Below are positions 46,339 through 57,802 of a stretch of DNA of 64,000 nt, in pieces. Within the stretch, counting starts at the first letter, position 1. Every line of letters begins with the position of its first letter. This DNA is from Desmodus rotundus (Eukaryota; Chordata; Mammalia; Chiroptera; Phyllostomidae), in assembly GCF_022682495.2 (NCBI RefSeq), contig NC_071392.1, positions 51,361,459 through 51,425,458 on the forward strand, written 5' to 3'. Both the position numbers and the translations under genes were made by a program. Below the pieces are notes generated by a model. The model worked only from the letters and a program-made list of their open reading frames with translations, had not been told where the DNA came from and did not search any database.

Positions 46339-47889
46339 CTTTAAAAGGTTTTCTAAAAGAATATGGTACATATTTCTATGTATGCAGATCCTTTTACCTA
46401 TCACTTAGCTTATAACTATGACTCTCGGTGTATAATTTTCTTCACATAATTCCCACAAATTGCTTAGTAGGATCATCCCGAGTTTAGAATTTTTGTTGTT
46501 ATGCTAGATAGACTACTTTTTCTTACCATATTTTCTAAATATTGATGATCTATAAGAAAATAGTAATTTTGTTTGTCTCACATATACTAATATACTAAAT
46601 TTATTACTAAATGATTTAAATAGTTGCATGAGTTTTAAGTATTTAAATTTTTCTTTGTATCTGTTAATCATCATATTCATGTTATAATATTAATTCCATT
46701 TCATATCTCTTTAAATTAGCCAGAAATACCATATCAACACTAAGTAATATATTAATTAGAGGATCATTTTCACTTAATATTTACCATAACATTGATATTA
46801 ACATTTTTTGTCATGAGAAGGAAGAATAGTTAAATCAGAAATGGGTGGCAAATTTTATCATATTCTTTTATATACCTATTGAAATTATTGCCTATTGATT
46901 AACAACATTTTCACATTGAACCATAGGAAAATGCCTATTTCAATCATTGTTTTACCTAGAAAACATGGTGATTTCCTATTATTCAATGTAACATATTAAA
47001 AGATATATAAATATTAAAACATCCCTGGACTTAAGAGGTAAATCCTACCTGTTAGAAGATAATTCCTTTAATACTCTTCTAAATTCAGTTTGTCAACATT
47101 TTTATACGTGGCTTTTGTTTCTAGATTCATCAGTGAGCTTGGCCTAAGCATTCTCTGTTCAATCTTGTTATAAGGTAATTTGAATAAACATTAAGACACT
47201 TATATAGGGACAGGTACCACCACAAATAAGTGGTCCCCATGCTGGCACTGAGCCAAAGGTACAGCGTGTTCTTCTGCCAAATGGCCACTATTCAAAAGGC
47301 TATTATAAATGATTGCTCATTATATTGATTTTCATCTTTTCCTTGAAGCTCTTTAGCACTGAGACTCTACTCTCTTTTGAGGCTCCTTGTCATCCAGTGG
47401 CTCTCCTCTCTAGCTCCAAGGGAGCTTTTCCACTATCAGTGGGTAGGGGAGGCACCTTACAGGTCACGACCAGCCAAAACCTGTCCTCCTGTAACGGAGG
47501 TGAAGAGAGAATGTCCAGGCATCAAAACACCAAGGCATAGTTCACAGCCATCATTGCTAGCCCCCACTCTCCGTCACTATTGTAAGAACTGTCCCCACAA
47601 CTCATCCTGACACTACTTGGAAGCTCTCATCCTCACGAAGCAGGTGTCTGACTACACTCCTTCATCTAGATCTGCTACAATAACACCCCATTAAAAGCAG
47701 CTTCCCTTGGCAGCAAGGCCAGAGACCTCTATCTGACTTCACATTGAAATTCATTTTTCCCTTTGCCCAATCCAACTTAAATTCCATTTTGTTAAAGGCC
47801 TTTTAAAGTCAAACAGTTATTCTTTTCATGGCCTGGGGCACTCAAGGGAATGTTCTAAAAATCAAATGTATAAGATAGTTGAAATGCAA
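46339..47889. other. Unassigned non-coding DNA
   Basis: Very AT-rich to 47200. 47200-47720 is GC-richer ('cctccttgtcatccagtggc' near 47380) with overlapping 75-77-codon plus-strand open stretches in two frames; no protein similarity recognised. Confidence 0.5.
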
Positions 47890-47990
47890 GCCGTCTGTTA
47901 TTCATCTTTTTATTCTTTCAAGCCCTCACCATGTCTTGAGCACAGTACTGATCATTAAATGGCACACTGAATGTTTGCTGGATACCAAAC
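47890..47990 (+). repeat. L2-like 3' fragment
   Basis: 'ctgttattcatctttttatt' and 'gcacagtactgatcattaaa' then 'tgaatgtttgctgga' follow the L2 3' order. Confidence 0.5.
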
Positions 47991-48021
47991 ATTAACATAA
48001 CCCTTTTCTTTTCTTTTTCTA

Positions 48022-48041
48022 AACAAATAAATAAATAAATA
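48022..48041. repeat. (AAAT)n microsatellite
   Basis: Four to five AAAT units. Confidence 0.9.
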
Positions 48042-48074
48042 ACACCTTTCTCTGAGGTCAGGTAGTATTATGGA

Positions 48075-48240
48075 GAAACCAGGACCTCAAGTCCCGCAGA
48101 CCTTCCTTGAAACCCCAGCTCCACTGTGTGACTTTGTGCAAGTGATTTCAGCCCTCTGGGTCTCCGCTTCCACTTTTGTAATATGGACAAATCCTAGCTG
48201 CTTCTTCACACTGCTGACAACTCTCAAGAAGAAAACAGAA
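48075..48240 (+). repeat. MIR SINE
   Basis: Forward MIR: 'cagctccactgtgtgacttt', 'gtgcaagtgatttcagccct', 'cttttgtaatatggacaaat'. Confidence 0.7.
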
Positions 48241-48689
48241 TATAGTTCCTCACCTTCTCAAATCTCCATCTCATCCTAACATCCTACAAAGAACCCCAGA
48301 AAGCTACAGAGGACCCTGTGTATTGTTTAGAACCCAAAATCAAAACTAATTACCTGCAAGTATAATGCAAAACTACCAGCAAAATTTTCACATGGATCTA
48401 AAGTAAAACCCAAATGAAAGCAGCATTAAAAAAGTCCTTTGAGTCCACTAGTCACCTTATCTCTGCCTACATTCTTCATAATGATAAACGTTAAGAACAG
48501 CCAGACATCTGAGGATGACCAGGACCATTGTACTGGCCAACAATGGACTGTGCAGCAGAGCCCATGAGGAGGATTGGACACCTGGTTCCAAGGGCTACAG
48601 AGGCCCATCCTGATCACCAGGCAACCCTCCCTCAGAGCCCTTCTCCATGTCATCTCAGTAGTCCAGCTTTCTAGGCAGACCTCTGTACA
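48241..48689. other. Unassigned non-coding DNA
   Basis: No element or gene recognised. A 75-codon minus-strand open stretch at 48426-48653 has no evident meaning. Confidence 0.5.
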
Positions 48690-49140
48690 AGTTTCATGTT
48701 GCTATAATAAATTACCACTAACTTAGTGTCTTAAAACAACACAAACCTATTACTTGTTTTAGAGGTCAGAAGTCTAAAATGAGTTTTGTTAATCTCACAG
48801 GAAGGTGTTGGGAGCTACATCCTTTCTGGGAGTTCTAAGGGACCATCTGTTCCATTGCCTTTTCCAGCTTCTAGAGGCTTCCCACATTCTTTGGCTCAAG
48901 GTCCAACATCATTCAAACCTCTGTTTCCTTCATCACATCTCCTTTCCTGACTCCCCTGCCTCCCTCTTTATTTATAAGAACCCCTGTGACTGAATTGGGC
49001 CCATCTAGATATTCCAAAATAATCTTCCCATCTCAAAATCCTTCACTTAATCAAATCTGTGAAGTCCCTTTTGCCAAGTTATGTAAAGTTCACAGGTTCC
49101 AGAAAATAGGCTGCAGCTGTTCTGAAGGTACATTACCATG
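48690..49140 (-). mobile_element. MLT1-like LTR (MaLR), reverse
   Basis: 'tcatgttgctataataaatt', 'accactaacttagtgtctta', 'gaggtcagaagtctaaaatg', 'gccttttccagcttctagag', 'tgaattgggcccatctagat', 'cttaatcaaatctgtgaagt', 'tcacaggttccagaaaatag' read as a MaLR LTR in reverse orientation. Subfamily not assigned. Confidence 0.65.
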
Positions 49141-50794
49141 CGTACTATAATCCCCAAGGCCTTGACGTGATGCACTGAAATGACACATTGCGAAGACTGC
49201 ATCACTTCTGCAGTGCTCCTGCCAAAATCACCGAATCACGAGAAAACAGCATGCCAAACCGAGGAGCATTCCACAAAATAACTGACCTAAGCTCTTCAAA
49301 ACTGTCAATATCCTCATACAAAGGAAGGCTAGGATTGCTCCTGATCAAAGGAGACTAAAAATGCATGGTACTATAAAGGACACAACTGGAAAGACCTGAA
49401 TCAGGTCTATAGGTTGGATACTACTAGCACTGTATCAGTTTCCTGATTTTGAATATTGTGCCACCTTACAACTTACCTACAAAATTATGTCAAGATAAAA
49501 AGTTAAAATAAGGCAGAAGATATCACATTAAAAAACATAATTCTCATGTCTCAGAATTCCAAAGCAAAAGAGGCTACCTGGACTACTTTTGAAATTATTT
49601 TCTATTCTTTCATCTTTGTTTGGATTCCATGGGAGCCAGATTCTTTCTAGTACCTAAAGCATTTTGGTGGTAAGCTACGCATAAATTACAGCTACGAGTG
49701 TAGACACTTCCATGGTGCCCTAAAATGGGTATGGGGGTGGTCTCTAAAGCCCCTAATTACCATAGAGTAATTAAAGCAGGCCTCCATATGCATCCGAAAT
49801 GCAGTCTCTGAGACCCAATATGCCAAGAGGCTCATCAAACCCAGTGTGACAGCTCACTGCCAGTACTGAGCCTCACACAGCTCCAGCTGACCCTGCTTGT
49901 ACAGCGTGGTCATTTTTGTGACACCACCCTGAGGCCCAAGACAATTAATAGGCTCTGGAGAAAAGGGTGCTACCAAACCCAGCTCAGTTGTATTCAGACC
50001 CTGCTGTCATCCTGGAAAGAAAAATAAGAAAGATATAGGCTTTGACTAATCTCACAAAGTATGTAAATGTGCAACATGGGACAGGCAATGTCTTTGTAGT
50101 GGACAAAGGACAGGGCATAAAGGACTTAGGTTATATGGCAGAAAGAATTAGCTAAGCATGAGAATTATACTCTGGGCTGGTTAAGATGTTAAGTGAAGTT
50201 CCAGAAAGCTTCAAAACTAGGCAAGTAAGTGCAATTGCACCTGTCTGGAGTGGGCTGACGTGGTCATTTGTGAAGACCACAGCTGGTAGATGAAACATCA
50301 AGTGCTGGTCCTCATTCACTTGTACACTAAAATCTTTCTAATTAAAAAAGGAGATATTTAACCTGTCCCCAAAAAAGCACACAGACAAATATCCATAGTA
50401 AACAGATCTAGAAAACTAAGAATGATGACACATCAAGTAGGCAGCTGAATTCTAACTACCAAGGCCTGAGAGACTAGGGTGGGGGAAAAGCAAAAGGCCA
50501 CACACAGCAGCACAAGCGTGTACCACAAGAAGTCCTTGAGAAATTAGGTCATAAGATCACTACTAGGCACCCTCCCAGGTGCTCCATAGCAAATATCCCA
50601 TCCACTAAACTTTCTTCCTAGATGGGAGGATGGGGTAATAAATCCTCCAAAACCTCCAGACCCAAAGCCTCTGCTCCTGCATGTCCATGTGTCTGTGCAC
50701 TGGGAAGCACTCAGGGTGTGGGGTAGAGAAAGGAAGGAGACACAAAGGAATAAGGATGAGAACACTGTGCCTGAGGGTTGCACACAGCAGGAAA
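49141..50794. other. Unassigned non-coding DNA
   Basis: No repeat or gene recognised. Two overlapping minus-strand open stretches (50544-50855, 50605-50841) lie in different frames and lack protein character. Confidence 0.5.
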
Positions 50795-50972
50795 GAGTGT
50801 GGGTTTGAGTCCTGTGGCCTGGGCTGGAATCCTGCCTCCACCGTATTTTGTTCATGAGTTCAGAAGGTCACCCCACCTCCCAGAGCCTCGGTTTCCTCAT
50901 TAGCTGCCTCTAACAGTTCCTGAGATCTGAATGAGATCATCATCCAAAGGCCTAGCTCTTATTATTACCGGG
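50795..50972 (+). repeat. MIR SINE
   Basis: Forward MIR: 'gtgtgggtttgagtcctgtg', 'ggctggaatcctgcctccac', 'cagagcctcggtttcctcat'. Confidence 0.8.
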
Positions 50973-51884
50973 AACTCTACAATAAAATCTCTATCTCACA
51001 TGAACTACATTCACCCTCCACCCTTCCATCGGCCTCAGGAAGACTGACTTTATCACGTAAAGCAAATGAGAGCCACTCAAAGTTTTCCTCCTTTCTCTGT
51101 TCTTCTCATTCTGTCTATAAGAATAGCATTTTCTTTCATTTTTATCTAATGATTTTCTCTATTTGGAGGTACAAGGTGATTAGTAAAATCAGATTATCAT
51201 TTTTATTTAGTAATACTTCTCCATCCTTCATAAAAATGACAAAGGATAAGAGGGTTCATTTTAGGACTAGTGGAAATCAACAAAGGACAGTTGCCACATA
51301 GATAGAAATTTCTTGTGACAAGGATAAAATGATTACTTCTCTTCTTTGAAGTCTGAGGGCTTTGGGACTATTATTGGTCAGTATAATAGGTATTGCTACA
51401 GATTGAAAAGGCCTAGACAGAGGTCAGACTGGTACACAGTATGAAAGCTATGCAGTGAAGAAGAGATGAGAGAGGGAAGCAAGAGAGGGAAGGTGAGGAG
51501 ACGATAGAGGAGCATGGACTAAAGTTTGGGAGTGGAGCTACGGCAAGAGGAAGACAATAGAGATTTTAGGGGGCCACACCACCATGGTAAATGGGATGGT
51601 AGAAAAAAATAGATGAAGTAAAATGCATCTCCAGAACATTCTGCTGTATATCATTCAATCCCACCCCCCAATCCTTTGGCACCTTTCTGAGAGACATTAG
51701 CAAAGACTTCTAGTACTTTATATGAGTTTTTGGAGGTCACACTTAGTTCTCCATGAAAAATTAAAGGATGAATGTATTTAATATTTCTTTTTATTTTAGA
51801 ATTTTGACTCAATATTCTTTGGAGACTTACATTGCTATTTTGAGTATTTACAGCCTAAACTCACTTGAAAAAAAGCCCCATCAC
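50973..51884. other. Unassigned non-coding DNA
   Basis: A purine-rich tract lies at 51455-51520. Nothing else recognised. Confidence 0.5.
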
Positions 51885-52085
51885 CATGGGCTTATCACTC
51901 TCTCTTATATGTACAGTCTCACGTAATCCTCACATCTGGGTAGTATAGAAAATGCAGTCTATCAGGGAAGAAGTGAAGAAACAGAAACTCAGAGAGATTA
52001 CCTACCATGTGCAAGCTCACATAGCAGGTAAATGGTAGAGCCAACACCCAAACCCAGGTCAGTCTAACTCCAACTGCTATGCTTT
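51885..52085 (-). repeat. MIR SINE
   Basis: Reverse MIR: 'tctcacgtaatcctcacatc', 'gaagaaacagaaactcagag', 'agattacctaccatgtgcaa', 'aacacccaaacccaggtcag'. Confidence 0.85.
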
Positions 52086-52094
52086 TGGATTTTG

Positions 52095-52690
52095 TTTTGT
52101 TGCTTTTTAAAAAATTGTGGTAAAATTCACAGAACATAAAATTCACCATTTTAGTCATTTTGAAATGGACAATTTGGTGGCATTAAATGCATTCATACTG
52201 AGGGCAAACATCTCTACTATCTAGTTCCAGAACATTTTCAACACCCCAAAAGAAAATGTTATACCCATTAAGGAAAAAGAAGCCATTCCTTCCTTCCCCA
52301 GTCCTTGGCAACCACTAATCTGCTTTCTGTTTGTATGGATTTGCCTATCCTGGATATTTATATACACAGGATCATCCAGTAAGTAACCTTTTGTATCTGG
52401 CTTCCTTTACTTTAGCATAATCTTTTCTGGATTCATTCATGTTGTAACAAGTCTCAGAACAACACTCCTTTTTAAGATGAGTAATGTTTCATTGTATAGA
52501 TAGACATACAATGCAACATTTATATTCCTTTTGTTTATTTCTCATTGGATGGTCATTTGAGTTGTTTTTCACCTTTGGTTATTATGAATAATACTATTAT
52601 GAATAGCCATATATAATTTCTTGTTCAAACACCTGTTTTCAATTCCTTTGGGAAAACCCATACTTTTAATCACTGCACTGCCCTCTCTTC
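52095..52690 (-). mobile_element. Old L1M 3' region
   Basis: 'aattgtggtaaaattcacag', 'ccttggcaaccactaatctg', 'ctttctgtttgtatggattt', 'gcttcctttactttagcata' and 'tcattggatggtcatttgag' are the reverse-strand wording of an old L1M 3' region. No frame remains. Confidence 0.75.
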
Positions 52691-52929
52691 CAAATGGCAC
52701 TGATTCCCATGGCAATCACTATATTGAGAGGTGTCCAAAGAGATTCAAAGTATTTGTTCATGAAACAATGACTTAAAAATGACATATTCAAAAGAATGTC
52801 ATGAATTCTACTCAAACATTCTCAATTTTACTACTAATTTCTGAAGTTCCCAAAAATTATAGAATCTTCACTGATACCGAAGAATCTAGCCAGCACTTAA
52901 AGTTATTTCATATCCTTCTTAAAAAGATA

Positions 52930-53740
52930 TTGATTTAAACTTTATTTCAATTAATTTACATTCATTATTCCATATTAGTTTCATATCCACAGCATAGTGA
53001 TTAGGTAATCATACTCTTTACAAAGTGGTCCCCCCAATATTTCTTATACCCACCTGACACCATACATAGTTTCTAACTACATTCCCTATGCTGTATTTTA
53101 CATCTCTGTGATTATCTTACAGCTACTAACTTGTAGTTCTTAATCCCTTCACCTTTTTCACCCAACTCCCCAACACCCCAACACCCCTCTTGTCTGGCAA
53201 TCATCAGTGTGTATCTATCAGTCTGTTTCTATTTTGTTTGTTAATTTGTTTTGTTATTTAGATTCCACATGTGAAATTATATGGTATTTGTCTTTTTCTG
53301 TCTAACTGACTTCACTTAGCATAATAAACTCTAGGTCCATCCAATTTGTAACAAATGATAAGATTTCATTCTTTTTTTATGGCCGAGTAACATTCATGCC
53401 ACTGTACATATGCACCATCACTTTTTTATCCACTCATTTACTGATGGGCACTCGGGTTGCTTCTATACCTTGGCTATTGCAAATAATGCTGTTATTCTTT
53501 TGAATTAGTGTTTTGAATATCTACTAATATATACTCAAAAGTAGAATCACCAGGTCATAAGGCCATTCCAATTTTAATTTTTTGAGGAACCTCTATACTG
53601 TTTTTCACAGTGGCTGTACCAGTCTGCATTCCCACCAATAGTGCACTAGGGTTCCCTTTTCTCCACATCCTCGCCAGCACTTGTTGTTTGGTGATTTATT
53701 TATCATAGCCATTCTGACAGATGGTGACTTTTTTTCTTAA
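52930..53740 (-). mobile_element. Old L1 3' region with ORF2 end
   Basis: The right half (53270-53740) is reverse ORF2 C-terminal text: 'gatgggcactcgggttgctt', 'tgcattcccaccaatagtgc', 'actagggttcccttttctcc'. The left half is its 3' UTR. Diverged, with no open frame. A second, separate old L1 from 52095-52690. Confidence 0.8.
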
Positions 53741-54643
53741 TTTTAAACTCCACTGTAATAAAACTTCCAAAGCAGAACAGCCATAATGCTAAAATAATTA
53801 CATGTACATTGGGTAATATATTAATGGTTCATGTCCAATTTTTTAAAGCACTAGTTTTATGCAATGTTTCAAGCTAACATGAAAAAAGCTATTGTGGTCA
53901 AAAGCAGGAGTGTGCAAAGGCTCTTCCGGAAGACATTAGGGCATCCAGTGAAGCAAGAACTACAGCTAGTTGGAGGAAGAGAAATGACAAAGAGAAGCCA
54001 AGATGTTTTATTTCTATCTTTGGAGAATGGTCTAATGTCTGTGTGCTAAATCATCTATCTCCGTGACTGCACAATAAAATGAAAGTTTAGGGGGTCTAGA
54101 TGCTACAGGGAGATACTTGCACCATTTTCCTGTTAATGGATTTTATTTTCATTACATATACCACTAAAGATACTAAAAATAAGATCTAAGACTTCCAATA
54201 TCTAGGCTTTTGTGGCACTAATTCTTGATGTTACAAACATTAAATCTATTAAAAACTCCATTTATAAAGAATTATGAAAATTACTTAAATGATGGAACTT
54301 TCTTTCATTTTCCCCTTACATGAAAATACCAACATAAATCAGTAATTTTTGTTGCTACTCATAAAATCCCTGTGGTCAGTGCTTCTGTGGGTATTTGCTT
54401 GCATAAGACCTGAGCTGTGATGGTGTGCAGGACTGTGAGCATCTGAGCATGAAGGCCCAGGCCAGCCTTTCTAGATGCTACCTCAAGGTCATGCCAGCTG
54501 CTCTGATTATCCTCCACTTATTGCTCTGCACCTGGATATTCTTACCTGTAAAAATAAAGGTAACGCTCTCTAGCTCCCAATACTGTTGTGAAAATTATAA
54601 TTTTTTTCTGAAAATTAAATTATAAATGTTCTCTTTTGATTTC
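53741..54643. other. Unassigned non-coding DNA
   Basis: No gene or repeat family recognised. Confidence 0.5.
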
Positions 54644-56530
54644 CAGCCAAGATGGAAGCATAGATAGATACACTTTGCCTCCTTGCACAACCAAAAGAAG
54701 GACAACAACAAATTTAAGAACAAAAAATAACCAGACCTGCCAGAAAATCTAACTGTATGGAAATCTGACAACCAAAGAATTAAAAAAGAAACATTCATCC
54801 AGACTGGTAGGAGAGGCGGCAGAGATGATCAGGCAGGGCAGAGAGGACCTGTGGCAAGGTGGTGGCTGGAGGACCAGAGCGGGTGAGATAGAGGCTGGTG
54901 AACCAGGTAAGGCAGCAGCTGGTGGAGCAGGCAGTCGCACATTTGTGTGCAGAGAAACCGGGAGGAACAACTGGGGAGCAAGACAAATCACACAATGCAC
55001 GATTGCTGAGTGAGGAAATAAAGCCCCAAAACCTCTGACTGAAAATACCTGTGGGGGTTGAGGAGGTAGGAGAAACTCCCAGCCTCACATGAGAGTTCAC
55101 TGGAAAGACCCACAGGGACACAAAACCACTCACCCAGGAATCAGCACCAGAAGGGCCCACTTTGCTTCTGGATAGTGAAGGAAGTGACTGAAAGCTGCCA
55201 ACAGCTGAGCAAGCCACGTTGTACCCTCTTGGACCCCTCCCCCACAGACAGCACCACAACACAGCAACCTGGGTTGCTCCACCCTAATGAATACCTAAGG
55301 CTCTACCCCTTACTACCTAACATATGTGCCCAGACAAAAAAATATGGCCCACATGAAAGAACAGATCAAAGCTCCACAAAAAATACAACTATGCAATGAA
55401 GACATAACCAATCAATCAGATGCACAGTTCAAAACACTGGTAATCAGGATGCTCACAGAAACGGTTGAGTGTGGTCACAAAATAAGGAAAATTGAAGGCT
55501 ATGCAAAGTGAAATTAATGGAACTAACAGTGAAGGGAAGGAAACTGGGACTGAAATTAACAGTTTGGACCAGAAGGAAGAAAGAAACATTCAACCAGAAC
55601 AGAATAAGGAACAAGAATTCAAAGAAATGTGGAGAGGCTTAGGAACATCCAGGACAACTTTAAATGTTCTGAATCATAGGGGTGCCAGAAGGGGAAAAGG
55701 AAGGGCAAGAAATTTAAAACTTATTTGAAAACATAATGAAGGAGAACTTCCCCAATCTGGCAAAAGAAATAGACTTCCAGGAAGTCCAGGAAGCTGAGAG
55801 TCCCAAAGTAGTTGGACCCAAGGAAGCACACACCAAGGCACTTCATAATTACATTACCCAAGATTAAAGATAAGGAGGTAAACTTAAAAGCAGCAAGAGA
55901 AAAGAAGACAATTACCTACAAAAGAGTTCCCATAAGACTCTCAGCTTATTTCTCAAAAGAAACCCTGCAGGCAAGACGTGGCTGGAAAGAAGTATTCAAA
56001 GTCATGAAGGCAATGACCTACATCCAAGATTACTCTACCCAGCAAAAGTGCTTCCCAGATAAGGTCAAGTTAAAGGAGTTCGCCATCACGAAGCCCTTAT
56101 TATATGAAACGTTAAAGGGACTTATCTAAGAAAAAGAAGAAAATAAAAAATACAAACAGTAAAATGACAATAAACTATCAACAACCTAACCTAAAAAAAC
56201 AAAAACAAAAATGAACTAAGCAAACAACTAGAACAGGAACAGATTCACAGAAATCGAGATCACATGGAGAGTTATCAGCAAGAAGAGGGTGGGGAGAGGA
56301 TGGGGGGAAAAGGTATAGGGAATAAGAAGCATAAATGGTAGGTACAAAATAGACAGGAGGATAAGAATAGTATGGGAAATGGAGAAGCTAAAGAACTTAT
56401 ATGTATGACCCATGGACATGAATTAAGTTGGGGGAATGATGGTGAGAGGAGGGGTGCAGGGCAGAGGGGGATAAAAGGGAGGAAAAAAATGAGACAACTA
56501 TAATAACATAATCAATAACATATATTTTAA
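54644..56530 (+). mobile_element. Second ORF1-only LINE (HAL1-type), decayed
   Basis: About 1.89 kb, colinear with 7358-9300 from end to end. 5' start 'ccagccaagatggaagcata', the same 'acaaccaaaagaaggacaac' UTR text, ORF1 remnant 55326-56129, then directly a 3' UTR with 'atgacccatggacatgaatt' and 'gtgcagggcagagggggat', ending 'atcaataacatatatttt'. No ORF2 lies between ORF1 and the 3' UTR. The polyadenylation signal has decayed to AATAAC. A target duplication is not clear. Confidence 0.88.
55326..56129 (+). pseudogene. HAL1-type ORF1 remnant
   Basis: Translation starts MPRQKNMAHMKEQIKAPQK and ends LLYETLKGLI, matching both ends of the open frame at 7773-8630. The frame breaks near 55510 and again near 55650-55810, and about nine codons before KCFPDK (near 56045) are missing. 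It shares the short polar linker (SEGKETGTEINSLDQKEERN) in place of the L1 coiled coil, so that feature predates both copies. Confidence 0.88.
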
Positions 56531-57802
56531 AATCTTTTTCTTTTGTCCCCTCTTCTACCTTTTCTTCACTAAGTAGCTCTCCACTTTCCTAATACATCAC
56601 TCTGAGCTCGGCTGAGGCTTTTTCAATTCTAAACTAGTTGCAACTCTGCAACTATTAACCTGATCAGCAGCACCCCAAAGACCTCAGACTTAAAAGAAGA
56701 AAGGCTGATAAGTTTTATCTCTTTCATGTATCTTCCCCATCCCTTAATATATTTATTCCACTAACTGTCACTATCAATACCAACATCACACCAGAGGAAC
56801 AGAGATGAGGACCATACACAGATAAATTGGGGTGAAGGCCTGGTCACTAGATGCCATCATCAGCAGATTAAAGTCTTAACACTTGCCTCTCTCTCATACA
56901 AAATAAAACTGCCTCAGCAGCAAATCATTTTAATCCACACGTGCAGCCTGCATCACAGTAAAAATCATGCCAGGACCATTTATGTTTCAATCTGTCCATT
57001 TCCCCTTGGCAAGCCTACATTAGGAGTGTTTCTACAGAAAAACAGGTGATGTAAAAAGTGTTTTCTGAGCAACATAATGGGAAGCTTAAATGACTATTTT
57101 CTTTTTGTTAGTTTTCACTGTGCTATATGTAGTCAATAATAAATAATTATAAAGAAAATAGAATTATTTCAAACAAAGCCAGGCTTTGGTAAAAGATCCA
57201 TAGACTCTTGGCACCAACCCCATTCACATGAAAGGTAAGATGATTGGTAAGAAGAGGCTAATCCTCAAATTACAAGGCTAAGAGAGAGGCAGGCTGCTGA
57301 AATCAGCTCTCTACTTTCAGGCTTGACTCTTAAACAGAAACTATTTTTAGTGCCAGTATATAGTGTCAAAGACAGCATAAGCAGGCACATACAAGTAGCA
57401 TACATGAGGACAAAGGCACAGCCAACTTTGGATGAACAAGCGGTCTCTTCTTGCATAGAGATTTACTTTCATTTCTGTTTCACTTGTTGCCAATAAAGCC
57501 CCTCGAAGCCAACTGGACAGATACCTGCTAGACTCATCCTAATGCTTGATTAGATCCAGAAATCCTCCTGCCCAAACTCAGCAGCAGCAGCCACTAACTC
57601 AGAAACTTCCAAATATTTTGTCAGAAACATTTGCAACATGGGAGAGTGCCTGAAGCCAACCCTAAAATTCCATGAGTGCAGTTAGGAATTTGTTTCAAGC
57701 AAGGATCCATAAAAAACACACCCATAAAAACCACATTCTACAAGTGTATAAGACTGAAAATATAAAGCAAAAGAAACACTATTGTCTACATTATCTCAAT
57801 TT
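56531..57802. other. Unassigned non-coding DNA
   Basis: No repeat family or gene recognised. Confidence 0.5.

Noticed and set aside
47313..47610. Two overlapping 75-77-codon plus-strand frames in a GC-richer stretch
   Set aside because: Overlapping frames both open reflect base composition; no recognised protein.
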